From positions 57,847,854 to 57,911,853 of the forward strand of contig NC_065536.1 in the NCBI RefSeq assembly GCF_932294415.1: a DNA stretch of 64,000 nt. Reading direction: 5' to 3'. Each line of letters begins with the position of its first letter. Position 1 is the stretch's first letter. The translations under genes and the position numbers were made by a program. Below, piece after piece: positions 37,243 to 48,372 of this stretch. The stretch comes from Quercus robur. Taxonomy: Eukaryota > Streptophyta > Magnoliopsida > Fagales > Fagaceae. The notes under the pieces were generated by a model, which did no database searches, was not told the DNA's origin, and worked only from the letters and a program-made list of their open reading frames with translations.

Positions 37243-38202
37243 CTAGTTGCAGGGCTACGTATAAACTCACATATAAGAAGGAGAGAGAGGACTTGTGATG
37301 GAAAACTCAATAAAACATTACCAAAACATATCAATCCAAAGTAGAGATCCTAAAAACATAAAAATTCAACAACCTAAAGTAGAGTTGCAAGAAATAATGA
37401 AAAATTGAGAGAGAGAGAGATGAGGGCGAATAACAAATTTATAGAATGAAAGATGATGAGAAGAATATTATTGTTATTATTATTATTATTATTTGAGAAA
37501 CAATGAGAAGAATATTCAAAATAAAAGGTATAGTTGTAAACACCTAATTATTCAACTCATGTTACGTAATAGAATAACATTATATCATTATATACTATAT
37601 TTATAATAAAATAAGAATATAGGATCACATCTAACAATCAAATAAAAATAGATAACAACTTAAAACAACCAAATTAAATCAATTTGCATTATAGCTCAAC
37701 ACAAAAAATTGAACTTAAAGTAGAGATGCAAGATTGAATTAAAAATCCACCAAAAGAAAAAAAAAATATTTAGAAAGAGAGAGATCACTTTTTTGTATGC
37801 GAGAGAAGTTCAAAATGAAAATTCATTAACATAAAGTAGAGATGTAAAAAGGAATTATAAATCCACTAAAAGGGCAAAAAATAGAGAGAGAGGTGAATCA
37901 CCTTCTTTTTTGGGGAAAAATATGGATAGAATGCGAGAGAATAATATATTTATAGTAAAGAAGATGGAAATAGGAAGGATCAAAATAAAATGAAGAGGAA
38001 TGGAAGGAGGAAGAGTAACGGTATGGTAGGGAGTAATGGGAAGATAAAAAGGTAAAAGAGATGAGAAAAGTTGGAGAAAGTGGAAAAATAATAAATAGAG
38101 GAAGAATTAAAAATGAGAGAGTAAGAGTTGAAGATACGTGAATGATGTGGCACAATGAAAAAGTAGCAATATTAAATACTATTCTTTGAATTTTATATAT
38201 TA
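37243..38202 (-). mobile_element. Helitron-derived unit (copy H1, degenerate)
   Basis: The left edge AACTAGTTGCAGGG is compatible with a degenerate Helitron 3' end on the minus strand. The right edge (GCAATATTAAATACTATTC then TTTATATATTAT) resembles the 5' end of the well-bounded Helitron at 40074-40668. The body shares ordered phrases with 39240-40073, including CTTGTGATGGAAAACTC, TAAAGTAGAGTTGCAA and a (GA)n tract. No protein-coding capacity, so it would be non-autonomous. Confidence 0.4.
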
Positions 38203-39239
38203 TTAGTCGCAGATCCAGGCGATACGTGGAAATAAATAATTATATTTTGGTTATGGTATAATATATAATTTGTTCTCCCAAAAACTTAAAACAATTTCTA
38301 AAATTATTTTTCATTTATTTATCTCAAAAAATATATCATCATTTTATTATTTGGATTTATTTGATTGATATTATTCATTTTTTAAGCGGTCCATATTTTG
38401 ATAAATTATGTTATTGTGCGTTATATTTTCCTAATTTGTTTTTCCTGTACAACTAAACTATTTGAGTTTCAAATATATTATTCAAAATTTTCATTCTCTT
38501 AAAAAGAGATTATTATATTTTTAAAAAAAATTTATCGTAAGAGTAGCTTCGAACTATTTATTGAATTTCGTTTACTAATATAGATACATGAAATTGGAAC
38601 TGTATATTTTTTAGATATTCCTAAGAGACTATACCATATTATAATTTTAATATTTAAAATAATATGTAGGAAAAAAGTAGACTTTGTGTCTAAAATTGAA
38701 CACTTTACCTATCGATATGAGGAAAAAAAAATTTTTTGTATAACATAAAGAGAACATGATCTAAATTTTTATTTATTTTTTTATTTTTTTACTACATACA
38801 CTTTTATTTATTAAGATTTAATTGCCTTTAATTGGATCTTCATATCGCATTTTTGTTACTATGCTTTTGATGAGCCTTCTCATCCATCACATCATTGGCC
38901 ACATCATTATTCTTATTTTTTACTTTTAACTTTTTTAAAATATTAAATATATAAATATATTGGCTTTACAAATTTATCTTAGGCAGTTTTAACTTTACAT
39001 ATTCATTTACTTTGATTTTGATGTTATAACTAAATAATAAATCAATGAAAAATAAAAATAAAAATATTGTCTATACATATTCATCTTGGGCGGTTTAATT
39101 TTAATAATTTTTTTTTAGGGGGTTTAATTTTAATAGTTGATAGACACATTCAAATACATAGTCAACATTGTATTTTGATATAAATTCAAAATCTCACTTC
39201 CAAAATAACTAATTAAGTATTATGTCAAAAAAAAAAAAA
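38203..39239 (-). mobile_element. Possible degenerate Helitron (H2) with 3' end at 38203
   Basis: TTAGTCGCAGATCCAGGCGATACGTGG begins here; read on the minus strand this is a GC-rich partial hairpin followed by GCGACTAA, like the 3' terminus at 40074 but eroded. No 5' end could be located before the next unit. The rest is A+T-rich and non-coding. Confidence 0.3.
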
Positions 39240-39393
39240 TCAAACAAAAGCTAAAAGAGGGATAGAGAAGACTTGTGAGTTGTGACGGAAAACTTAAAAA
39301 ATCCAACACACTACCAAATCATATTAAACCAAAATAGTATTATATAAAAAAATATAATGATTCATCAACTTAAAGTAAAGTTGCAAAAAAAGA

Positions 39394-39434
<41 letters not shown>

Positions 39435-40073
39435 AATCACATTTTTTGGGAGAGAAATAGAAAATAAAATGAGAAAAAGAAGTATCAAATAAAAAATATA
39501 GTCATAAGTCAAACACCAAATTATTCAAGCCATGTATATAATAGAATAACATTATTTTCTTGTAAACTATATTTATATGCAATAAAATAACATTTAACAA
39601 TTATAGGAAAAAAGAAGATGATAATAACTTAAAAACACAAAACCAAATTGCAACACAAAGAAAAATTCTAAAGAACACATAAATACATGAATCTAAAATA
39701 GAGATACAAAAAATAAAAAAATTCAAACAAAAATAAAACATGAGAGAGAGAGAGAGAGAGAGTAATAACCTTTTTCATGTGAGAAAATATGTATAGATTG
39801 GGATAGAGAATATCATATTTATAGTAATAGAATGGGAATAAGAAGAGTCAAAATAAAAGACAGAGAAAGAGATAGATGAAGAGTGACATTAAGGTTGAGA
39901 GTAGTGGAGAAATGAAAAGGTAAAAGAAAAATTATGGTTGGAAGTAGTAGAGAGAAGTGAGAGAAATAGGTAGATGATGTAACTGCTGATATGACTCAAC
40001 AAAAGCGTAACAACAATAAATGCTACACTTCAACTTTTTGATATATATATATATATATATATTTATATTATTA
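39240..40073 (-). mobile_element. Helitron-derived unit (copy H3)
   Basis: Related to H1: GACTTGTGAGTTGTGACGG, AAATCATATTAAACCAAA, CAACTTAAAGTAAAGTTGC and (GA)n at 39417-39433. The right end GTAACAACAATAAATGCTAC plus ACTTCAACTTTTTGATATA parallels the 5' end of H4 (GTGCAACAATAAATACTACG). Its 5' end directly abuts the 3' end of H4. Non-coding. Confidence 0.45.
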
Positions 40074-40668
40074 CTAGTTGCAAACTCGTGCAATGCACGA
40101 AAAAAATTTCGTTTTGTTTTTTTTTTTAAGTGAAAAATGAAAATAGTATGTGAGACTTATAAATGTTAGTCTTAAACCCTTTTGCGAAATATTTTGTAAA
40201 TAATGTAATGTGTGGTTGAAATTTTTTTATAGTGCTCCTTACAAATAGTTCGTCCTCTATATGTTTTGAATGGCCTCAAGACGAAGCAGATATAAGTAAA
40301 TCCATCACATGTGTTAGGGGGAAAAACAACTTTAATAACATAAGAAAAATGTGATTTTATCAAGAATTTTCCAACATTACAGTGAAAATGTGACATAATT
40401 GTTAATGAAAGAGTTCATCTTTTTACACAAATTGCTCCTCCAAAGCGCATTGAAGTGGACTGAAATGAATTGAGGTGGATTGAAAATGGACCAAAGTAGA
40501 CCGAAAGGGACTGAAGTGAACTAAAATTGACCAAAGTTGACTGATGTAAACTGAATTGGACCAAAGTGATCGAAAATTGACCAAAATGGACCGAAGTGCT
40601 ATGCTAATGCGGTTCAATAGGAGCGTGCAACAATAAATACTACGCTTAAGTTTTAAATATTATATAGA
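40074..40668 (-). mobile_element. Non-autonomous Helitron, 595 bp (H4)
   Basis: Read on the minus strand it starts TCTATATAATATTT (5' TC terminus, at 40668) and ends with the hairpin TCGTGC-ATT-GCACGA then GTTTGCAACTAG (3' CTAG terminus at 40074). The flanks on that strand are A before TC and T after CTAG, the A^T insertion site expected of Helitrons. The interior 40441-40600 is a degenerate minisatellite with a basic unit of about 10 bp (GGACCAAAGT, GGACTGAAGT). No Rep/helicase coding. These structural marks together make the call strong. Confidence 0.8.
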
Positions 40669-40678
40669 TGTGTTTGCT

Positions 40679-40745
40679 GTATCTATAGAAGTGTATCAAA
40701 TAAGAAATAACTTGGTTGATGTATCTATAGAAGTGTATCAAATGA
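40679..40745. repeat. Short tandem duplication, period 42
   Basis: GTATCTATAGAAGTGTATCA begins at 40679 and again at 40721, immediately beside the Helitron boundary. Confidence 0.8.
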
Positions 40746-40964
40746 CATGCCCAGGACTTGTCAAAAATGATTTAATAAATTGACCAAGTTTTCTTCTTAA
40801 CAGGGTTGGAAGATGCTTCTACAACTTATTATATAACAGTTTATAAGACTATTCATGTGTATTAAATCACATGATTCATTAAATTATTTAAACAACTTAC
40901 ATGACTATTAAGTAAGTCATGTGACTAAAAATACAAGTAAATACTTTTAAAGTTGTTATATAGT

Positions 40965-41098
40965 GGCCATGAGCTAAATGGCTCAATTGGTTGGCTTTTT
41001 TTGGTGTGTCCATGACATGTAAGGTTTAAATCTCCCTCCCAATTGTAACTATTGAATTTTTTATACATTAATTATAAAATAAAATAAAAAAAATAAAA
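40965..41098 (+). mobile_element. tRNA-derived SINE, truncated or degenerate
   Basis: The A-box-like AATGGCTCAATTGGTTGG, the B-box-like AGGTTTAAATCTCCC and the tail AATTGTAACTATTGAATTTT match plant SINE layout, and the tail matches the one at 16475. It ends in an A-rich stretch (41080-41098). Confidence 0.55.
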
Positions 41099-41948
41099 AG
41101 TTGTTACATAGTGATTTGAAGGAAAATTCTATCTTGAAAAAATTGGGACCAAATATTATTTTCACCTTAGTTTGGTGTTTGTGAGTAGCATTCGGATTCT
41201 AATTTCTTAATAAAGTAAATGTTGCTATGTTTTGAACTACATTTGGAGGTTCTTTTACTGAGGTAGGCTTCTTAAATCATTATTATTGGATTCAAAAATA
41301 AAATTTGCCATGTTCTAAGTGGATAGGAGATAAGATGCAGAGGGAATCCCATAATAGAGAAAAAGGAGAATGAGATGGTCATCAATATCAGAAGGTTCTC
41401 TTTCAAGTTTCAAAACAAACAGCAGACAGAAAAGTAAGCTGTTACATCATTTCCATGAGTGGTTTATTCACACTAGTAATGGAATAGACTTCAAAACATT
41501 TCTTTGAAAACATAATGGTTAGAACTTTAATACAATGCCAGTAGATGTTGGTTACTTTATTAAGTTTATTTATAGCTGCAATGTAGTAATTTTAGATGGG
41601 CAAAATAAGAAAATTGAAAAAGATTTTTTTGTAGAATAGGACCAATGGGTTACAGAATGTGTAGTTGATTTCTCAATACATCAATTATTGGAGAACACCT
41701 GGATCCTTATAGCATGTGCATGGATGAAAACCAACATTCAAATTCATCACAATAATTGGTGTACTTATTTTGGTTTTCAATATTTTCACAAAACAATATA
41801 TGTAGAAAGCAAACAAATTGCATTTATCTTACTAAAAACAAACAAAACATTATACTGCATAATTCTTCCACTTGAAGACAGACTAGTTAACTAGCCATTT
41901 GTTTCCATGGACAGATTCCAAATAAAATAGTTTACTGCTAAGTTGAGC

Positions 41949-41987
41949 GGGGGGCGTAGTTAGAAATTTATCTTTGGTGGTTTTTTA

Positions 41988-42018
<31 letters not shown>

Positions 42019-42783
42019 TTTTGTATGAAATGTAAAATAGTAATATACAATACTTCATAACTCAGTATGTGCTATAAACAAAAGTGTATTATTTAAAATT
42101 AAACAATCATGAGACAAGATTGATAAAACGATTTAATATCTTTAATCAACTATGAAATGAGCGGCAAAGGTCTTGTAGTTGAATTGTCATCTCTCCATGC
42201 ACAAAATGCTTGGGGGTTTAGGGAGGAAAGGGCTTGAGTTACGGGATTAGCAGTATGTTGTAATTGTCTCTATAAAAAATAAAAAATAAATAAAAAAACT
42301 ATGAAATGAGCAAAGTTGTAAAACATAAAATAACATAAAAGTTAAACATCTTTTTTCAAAACTATAACCTACACTCTATAAGAGATCTAAAGTCACCAAG
42401 TATTGATGACTTTTCAATTTTTCTACTACTTTGTACAAGGAAGCCATAAATGTATTGGGATGAAAATTATAATTTTTCCCCTTTTTTTGTTGAGGTAATT
42501 GTTAAAATATCTATGTGTTTATTTTAAAGATGCTGAATGTTTAATTATTGTATTTTGTTGACATATGTATTATGAATTGTATTTTATTTAAATGAAAATT
42601 ATGTTTATTTTTAGACTTTCTTAAATATATATGTATATTATCAGGTATAGGGGCAAAATAATAAAATTATTTAAAAAAAATCTTCAAATTATTTAAGATA
42701 TTTTCAAAAAAAAAAAAAATATTTTTTTCAAAAAATTTGGGAGAGCCCAGGCCCCCTCGGCCTTCAAGTGGCTACGCCACTGG
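41949..42783. mobile_element. hAT-like non-autonomous element (interrupted by a SINE)
   Basis: The right end GTGGCTACGCCACTGG and the left end GGGGGGCGTAGTTAGAAATT are imperfect inverted repeats. The right end resembles the CCACTG-type terminus common in plant hAT-related elements, and similar ends appear at about 785 and 63055. It contains a (TA)n/T tract (41988-42022), and the SINE at 42163-42296 lies inside. No transposase ORF. Confidence 0.5.
42163..42296 (+). mobile_element. SINE with perfect 15-bp target-site duplication
   Basis: AACTATGAAATGAGC is at 42148-42162 and again at 42297-42311, flanking a 134-bp element. The head GGTCTTGTAGTTGAATTG and the middle GGGCTTGAGTTACGGG are the A- and B-box-like parts; it ends GTAATTGTCTCTATAAAAAA plus an A-rich tail. 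The exact duplication shows a relatively recent target-primed insertion into the hAT-like element. Confidence 0.85.
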
Positions 42784-43253
42784 AAATGAGATCTATTCAC
42801 TCAGTTTTCAACCTTAAATCACAATTTTTCTCAATTGTCTCTAATGGAGATTTCATATAATATATATTGATGATGACCCAATTCATTTTGGAGCTATTGG
42901 TGTTGTCATGTGGCATGAATGATTAAAGTGCCAACTTGGTATGGGTTGGAAGTTGCCATTGTCAGGCCCAGACTGGCATCAGCAGTCATTATGGTTACTG
43001 GAACCGTCCTAAACTCAGACCAGGTCGACTGGTTTGCTGGGTCAGGCCCAGGCCCTGTACAGTCTTCATTTTTTATTACTATAATTTTGTAGGTACAACC
43101 TCCTACATACAGTTGCTGACCTTTTCTTCCTCTTCTTCAACAGTTGCTGACCTTTATTTCAGATTCTTTAATTAAATTTAATTATATATAAATTGATGCA
43201 GTATTTTTTTTAAAGAATTCTATTTAGGTTTTACTTACTTGTAATTTAGAATA

Positions 43254-43400
43254 TATATTAATAAACTATTTTAAAAAACCTTTTATAGGAAAATAAAAAA
43301 GCTATAAACTTTTTTGTCGGTCTTTTCAATTTTCCATAAAAGTTTCTTAAAATTGATGGTTAATATGTACCCTAACGGCATACATTAACCAGACTCATTT
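43254..43400. mobile_element. MITE, GGTCATGTTAAC family (copy 5)
   Basis: The phrases ATAAACTATTTTAAAAAACC, TTTTCCATAAAAGTTTCTTA and the end GGTTAATATGTACCCTAACG match the phrase order of the other copies. Edges are approximate. Confidence 0.4.
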
Positions 43401-44587
43401 TATTTTTGTTATATTAGTTAATATAACTATATATGGTTTAATTTAATAGTCTTATAATTTTGTCTTTATTTGGAAGGACTCGACTTGTCTTTTGCATAAA
43501 TTTAGGATGGCAATAAATTTTATTTCAATTCCAAAATGTATTGTTGTTTTAACTTTCAATATACTCTTCTCTTACAGAACATGATCCTCTTCGTTTCAAA
43601 TCATGTCTATTTTTATGATTTAGATTAAAATTTTCAAATTTGAAGTTGTACATACTGTCACATCATTTTTAAAATTTGTAAGGGTAAAATTTAAATCCAG
43701 TACCTTAAGTGATTTTGAATTTAACCATCATTTAAAAAGATAACACTATTTGTTTCTTATTAGTAAACTCAATTAATTATTTGAATTCAATTGAGAAACC
43801 TAATATACCGTACTGAATTATGAAATGAATGAAATAAATACAGTTTGTTGAAATGAAAAATTGTGGCAGTTAAAATGACAGTGTCAAAATTGAGTTTTAG
43901 TAGGAGGGGACAAATCTTACAACCTCTACTGAGTACTGAGTAGTTTTGCTGGTAAGGGGGGAAAAACACAGATCAGTTTTCTGGACCACCCACCATTTTC
44001 TGGAAAGATGTAATAAAAGGCGTCTAAATGTATTCTAGATTGCTGGTGAATGGTGCTTTTGCTCTCACTGGCCATCACATTTGTTACCCTTTCACTTCAA
44101 TGGTAACTTGTTGATTTCTATATGACAAGTTGCTGTCTAGGATACAATTTTTTTAATGGTTAGGAGGCAGTTTGTTGTTGCACATTCAACTTGCTGAATG
44201 AAATTCAGGATATAAGTGTATTAGTTATACCATACATACATATTTTAAAAGGTAATATAACCTTTTTTTTCATGAAAACCATCGAGCAACCACTCCAGTA
44301 AGGGGTGTGCATTTAATCTACTAACCTGACGAATCCTTCCCAATCTAACTTGATACCTTAGGTTTGTTTTTCACGGTTGATTAATTGGGTTGGTTCTCTC
44401 AATCCTAAAAAACTTGGATTGGATTGGGTTTGAATTGACACAATTTTCAATCTAAGTAATTTGATTTGTCAGCCCAACCCATTCTATCAATAGTTTATCA
44501 TCTATGACTAATACGAAGGAGGAAAAATGAAAACAAAGGGAAAAATTAATTATAATTTTAAAAACAGAACATTTAAGACTAATACTA
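43401..44587. other. Intergenic, no gene seen; CCCAACCC-rich debris at 44290-44500
   Basis: No ORF of interest. 44290-44500 contains GGATTGGATTGGGTTTG and CAGCCCAACCCATTC, the same kind of repeat found in the TPS leader intron at 32400-32960. Confidence 0.45.
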
Positions 44588-45113
44588 GGCTTCGTTTGGA
44601 AGTTCATAAATGAATGAAATGGAATGTATTTAAGTAAAGGAAAAGAATGGAATGAAATAGAATTAAGTAACCTTGATTGGATGCTTTAAAATAAATGAAT
44701 GGAAAGAAATAAAAATGAATGGAATGTAAGTAATCTTGTTTGGGAGTAACATGGAAGGAATGAAATGAAATCATTTTATGACAATATTACTATTAGACCC
44801 TTTTCTAAAATAAAAGATTGAATATATAGGGGTATTTTGGGAGTTTTAGTAAAAAAAATTCTTAAATCTAATTTCATTTCTTCACATTTCTCCAAATTTA
44901 AGGGGGAATGAAAAATTGAGGTTTTAAGGGAATAGAGAGAAATGAGTGTTCCCTCCTACTCATTCCATTCCCTCTCACTTAAACTTCTAAACAAGGGAAT
45001 GGACTTTCTATTCCCTCCATTAAAACTCCCAAACAAGGGAAGAGAAAAATATTCTAAAATTATTCTTTTCATTCATTTCTATTTCATTTCATTCCCTCCT
45101 CCCAAACGAGGCC
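44588..45113. mobile_element. MITE, 526 bp, GGCTTCGTTTGG ends
   Basis: The left GGCTTCGTTTGGAAG and the right CTCCCAAACGAGGCC are inverted repeats (13 of 15). Both flanks carry TA (44586-44587 and 45114-45115), consistent with a short TA-containing target duplication. The interior is a GAATGGAATG/CATTCCATTC-rich inverted sequence. No transposase. A Harbinger- or Stowaway-type assignment is uncertain. Confidence 0.7.
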
Positions 45114-45867
45114 TAATTGTAATTGTCATCTTTTTTATTTTTATAGTTAAAACATTACTTGAAATTCAGATTCATTTATCCCCTACTCTCAAAGAAATTA
45201 ATTTCTCCGCATACATCCCTTAATCTCAAACCGTTCTACTCCATTTTGCCTTCTTTATATATAAATATAAAATCCAATTCTTTTCAAGCATAATGGTTGA
45301 CATCAATTACAGTAAATGAATTAAGCTATAAACTATTAAATTCTAAGATGAAACTAGATGAGTCTGAGCCTCTGAGGTCATACTATAATCAACCCACTTG
45401 TAATATATTTGGTTTGGTTTATTTTTTTAGTCAATTACGTATATTCTTTTAAAGTTTCTCTTTTTCTTGTTTCTTGTCTAATCTACTTTTTAAGCAAAAT
45501 AAAGTATCGAATAAAAAATCTCAAACATATACAGATATACTTTAAAGGAGAATGTACGAATCCCTCACCTGTAATCCTTCCTTGTGGACCTATATATTCC
45601 TTTTTGTTCCACTAGGTTCGACTTTTTTTTTTTTTTTTCTTCTCAAAAAATAAAAGGTTCAGCTTATTTTTATCATAAAAGGGAATGTATAATTTTGTTT
45701 TGTTTTTTGTTTTTTGTTTTTTTTTAAGATACAAGTGTTAGTGTTATAAATTAAACAAAAGGAAAATTACACTAACTTCCACCAAAGTTTATTGAAATTA
45801 TACTATCTTTTTCTTTTCTTTTTTTTTTATAGGAATTGAAATTACACTATCATCCTATTGTTTTTGA
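45114..45867. other. Intergenic, no gene seen
   Basis: A+T-rich with T tracts at 45625-45639 and 45820-45828. No credible ORF. Confidence 0.5.
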
Positions 45868-46535
45868 TGATGTCGAAAAATCACCAGTGAGCCACACAGT
45901 CTTTGCACGCCCAAAACAGTACCTGCACAACAAAAAGAGAAGACCTAACAGAGAGCACTGGTATGGTACCGGCCAAATACCTTTCGAAGGTTAAGTAGAC
46001 TGTGCACGCCTAAAACAGTACCTGCACAACAAAAAGAGAAGACCTAACAGAGAGCACTGGTGTGATGCCGGCCAAATACCTTCCGAAGGTCAAGTTAGAA
46101 CTTTTCACAACTCTAGAATGCCAGAACTGGGGAAAATTATGCGTACCTTAGTTTATGAGGGTTTTGGGTTTTTATAGTAATAGAGGGTTGACTACTCTTC
46201 CTTAGTTTAGAAATTTTTTCCTTATAGGAGTCTCCATGAACGTATTTTACGGAACCCTTTCCTTATAGGAGTCCTTTTGATTAGCACTGAACATGGGGTA
46301 CAAGATATTTCCATATACAGTATGCGTGGGGACCAAGTATGGCCACGTTAGAACCGTCAGTCTCGCGTACCCCCCTTCAACCTATTGGCGTTAGCTTTCC
46401 ATCTTCCTCGCCAAAGGTGCTCCCGTCAACTTCGAGGTAAACCTGAAGACTTCCCACTGTCATCACTTATCAATGGACACAAGTAAGACCGACGGGTTTG
46501 CTTGGAACGTCGCCTTATGCCTTTCCATCGGTGAG
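45868..46535. mobile_element. LTR-like segment (solo LTR or fragment) with internal tandem repeat
   Basis: Higher G+C than the flanks and free of ORFs. It begins near TGTCGAAAAATCACCAG and contains two 99-bp tandem units (45905 and 46004 onward), then long unique sequence with repeated TTCCTTATAGGAGTC (46220 and 46258). This organisation fits a retrotransposon LTR, but neither terminal TG..CA ends with a target duplication nor a primer-binding site could be fixed. Confidence 0.4.
45899..46096. repeat. 99-bp tandem repeat, two copies
   Basis: GCACGCC(C/T)AAAACAGTACC starts at 45905 and 46004. Both units continue through GAAGACCTAACAGAGAGCAC and CCGGCCAAATACCTT with only a few substitutions. 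Confidence 0.85.
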
Positions 46536-47429
46536 TGTTAATTTTACAATTTTATCCTTATTAGTTTCAAATTATTCACATACCTCTCTAATTTTTCAAA
46601 ATAAAGTACCTCGTGCCGCTTAATATGAAGATTGAAAATAATGGTTAAAAAATCTTATATTTTTGCTTTTACCTTCATTTTTTCAAGCGAAACTATTGCC
46701 ACCTATATTTTCACTTTCATCCTTTCAATATTTATTCAGAATAATAATGTGTTTGTTTGTTACACAAGAGTTCGAAACGAAAATTATTAAATTTGGGAAT
46801 TTGTAAAACTTTAATATGCATTTAATAAACTTAATAAGGGCCACATTTCAATAAAACTTGAGAATTCAACTCTCAAATTTTAGTTATAAAATGTTGATTA
46901 TTTCATATTGTCCTTTTTTTTTTTTTTTTTTGAGAAAGATTTCATATTGTCCTTATAAGTTACCAATGTTATACTTAATTTAACTTCTCATTCAAAAAAT
47001 AATTATATAATGCTCATTTTAGAAAGAAAAAAATGTCTATACTTCACAAAAAACTAAATTTATCAATGTCTAAGATTTTTTTTTTTTAATTTAAAACAAT
47101 ATTTACAATGGTCAAATTATTTCACACATTAGCTTGATCTTTTATTTTTGTCTTTCTTTCTTGTTATAAGTGAGGGTAAAAATGAAACAAAAAAAACGAG
47201 AAGAAGAGTGAGGTAATAGTCGTTATTTTATTTCACTTGGAAATATGAGGGCAAAAGTCGAAATATAAGATTTTAGCTAAATTGCAAGTTAGACCTCTAA
47301 AGTTTGGGATGTTTGGATTTTACACCTTAAAGTTTCAGAATTTGGATTTTATTCCTGAAGTTTTATTCCATTTGCATCTGCAACCCTTCTATCCGTATTT
47401 TCAATTAAGTGCCACATAAACTTGCTACA
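46536..47429. other. Intergenic, no gene seen
   Basis: A+T-rich, with a T tract at 46915-46931 and scattered A/T runs. From about 47280 the phrases TAGACCTCTAAAGTTTGGGA and ACACCTTAAAGTTTCAG begin a MULE-like repeat that continues into the foldback at 47430. Confidence 0.45.
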
Positions 47430-47572
47430 TGTGTTTTGTTTGTCCAATAAAATGATGTCACATCATTTTTATAGCTTAAAAAAGTAAATAATTAAAAATG
47501 ACATGACATAATAAAAATGATGTGACATTATTTTATTGGATGAATTAAACACGTGTGACAAAATAAGATATA
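47430..47572. mobile_element. Foldback sequence, about 48-bp arms
   Basis: Left CCAATAAAATGATGTCACAT plus CATTTTTAT pairs with right ATAAAAATG plus ATGTGACATTATTTTATTGG. The arms end in ACATGTGTTT and AAACACGTGT. Non-coding, probably the core of a transposon remnant. Confidence 0.65.
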
Positions 47573-47889
47573 GAGGTAATCAAGTGTAAACAATTCAAAA
47601 TAAGAGAAATATCAGTATAATTTGAGTAAAACTCAGTAAAATTTAATTTAATTTTTCCCAAATAAAATAAACTCATCTAAGGTGAGACTCATGGAGAGTT
47701 ATTATGGTTCATAGCCAGTAAAATTATATTGTTCTATCCTTTACTCTCTATTATTATTATTTTTTTTCCACTCAGGGTTAAAAAATCTAAAAGGAGAATC
47801 TTAATCTTAGTGCCTTTAAAAAAGGCCCATGTTTGAAAACCACAGCAGAATATAATATAGGTAAAGTAGTAGATACTATAGATAGAGAA

Positions 47890-48209
47890 TAATAAATGCA
47901 GAAACATATATTCAAGACATTAATCACACAAATCAAAAAAAAGAAAAGGAATATATTAATCACAGACTCACAGCACTTGATACTCTCTTACTCTCACACT
48001 CTTACTCTCACACTCTCTCAGACTCACTCACTCAGTAGTCCCTATAAGCACTGTCCCCACTCGGCCACACTTGCTTTTCCCCCTTTCTCTTTTTCTCTCT
48101 TTTAATTTTTTCCATACTCTTTCTCTCCTTGTCTCTTTCTTCTTTCCAAATCTTTTTTTTCACACTCAAAACGCAGTGCTTTTACTGCTTTTTCATACCA
48201 CACTGTACA

Positions 48210-48243
<34 letters not shown>

Positions 48244-48372
48244 ACACTTTCATATCAGACCCAGTGCTGGTTTTGCAGCAGGGTTTCTGGTAATGCTAAG
48301 AGCTTAGTAAATCTTTGCGCTTTTTTTATAGCTGTTTTTGTAATCTTGGGTTTCATTTTGAGCACACAAGTA
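47890..48372 (+). promoter_or_regulatory. Promoter-proximal region and 5' leader of NHL gene 1
   Basis: CT-rich leader with (CTCACA)-type repeats at 47985-48035 and a (CT)n tract at 48210-48240, the usual composition of plant leaders. TATAATATA at about 47850-47858 is a possible TATA element. A 4-codon upstream ORF (48293-48307) lies 65 nt before the main ATG. The exact start of transcription is not known. Confidence 0.4.

Noticed and set aside
40441..40600. Regularly spaced short repeats, considered as a CRISPR-like array
   Set aside because: The unit is about 10 bp with no spacers and lies inside a Helitron in a plant genome; it is a minisatellite.
3741..42296. tRNA-like A/B box sequences, considered as tRNA genes
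   Set aside because: They lack a complete cloverleaf and acceptor stem and carry SINE bodies with A-rich tails.
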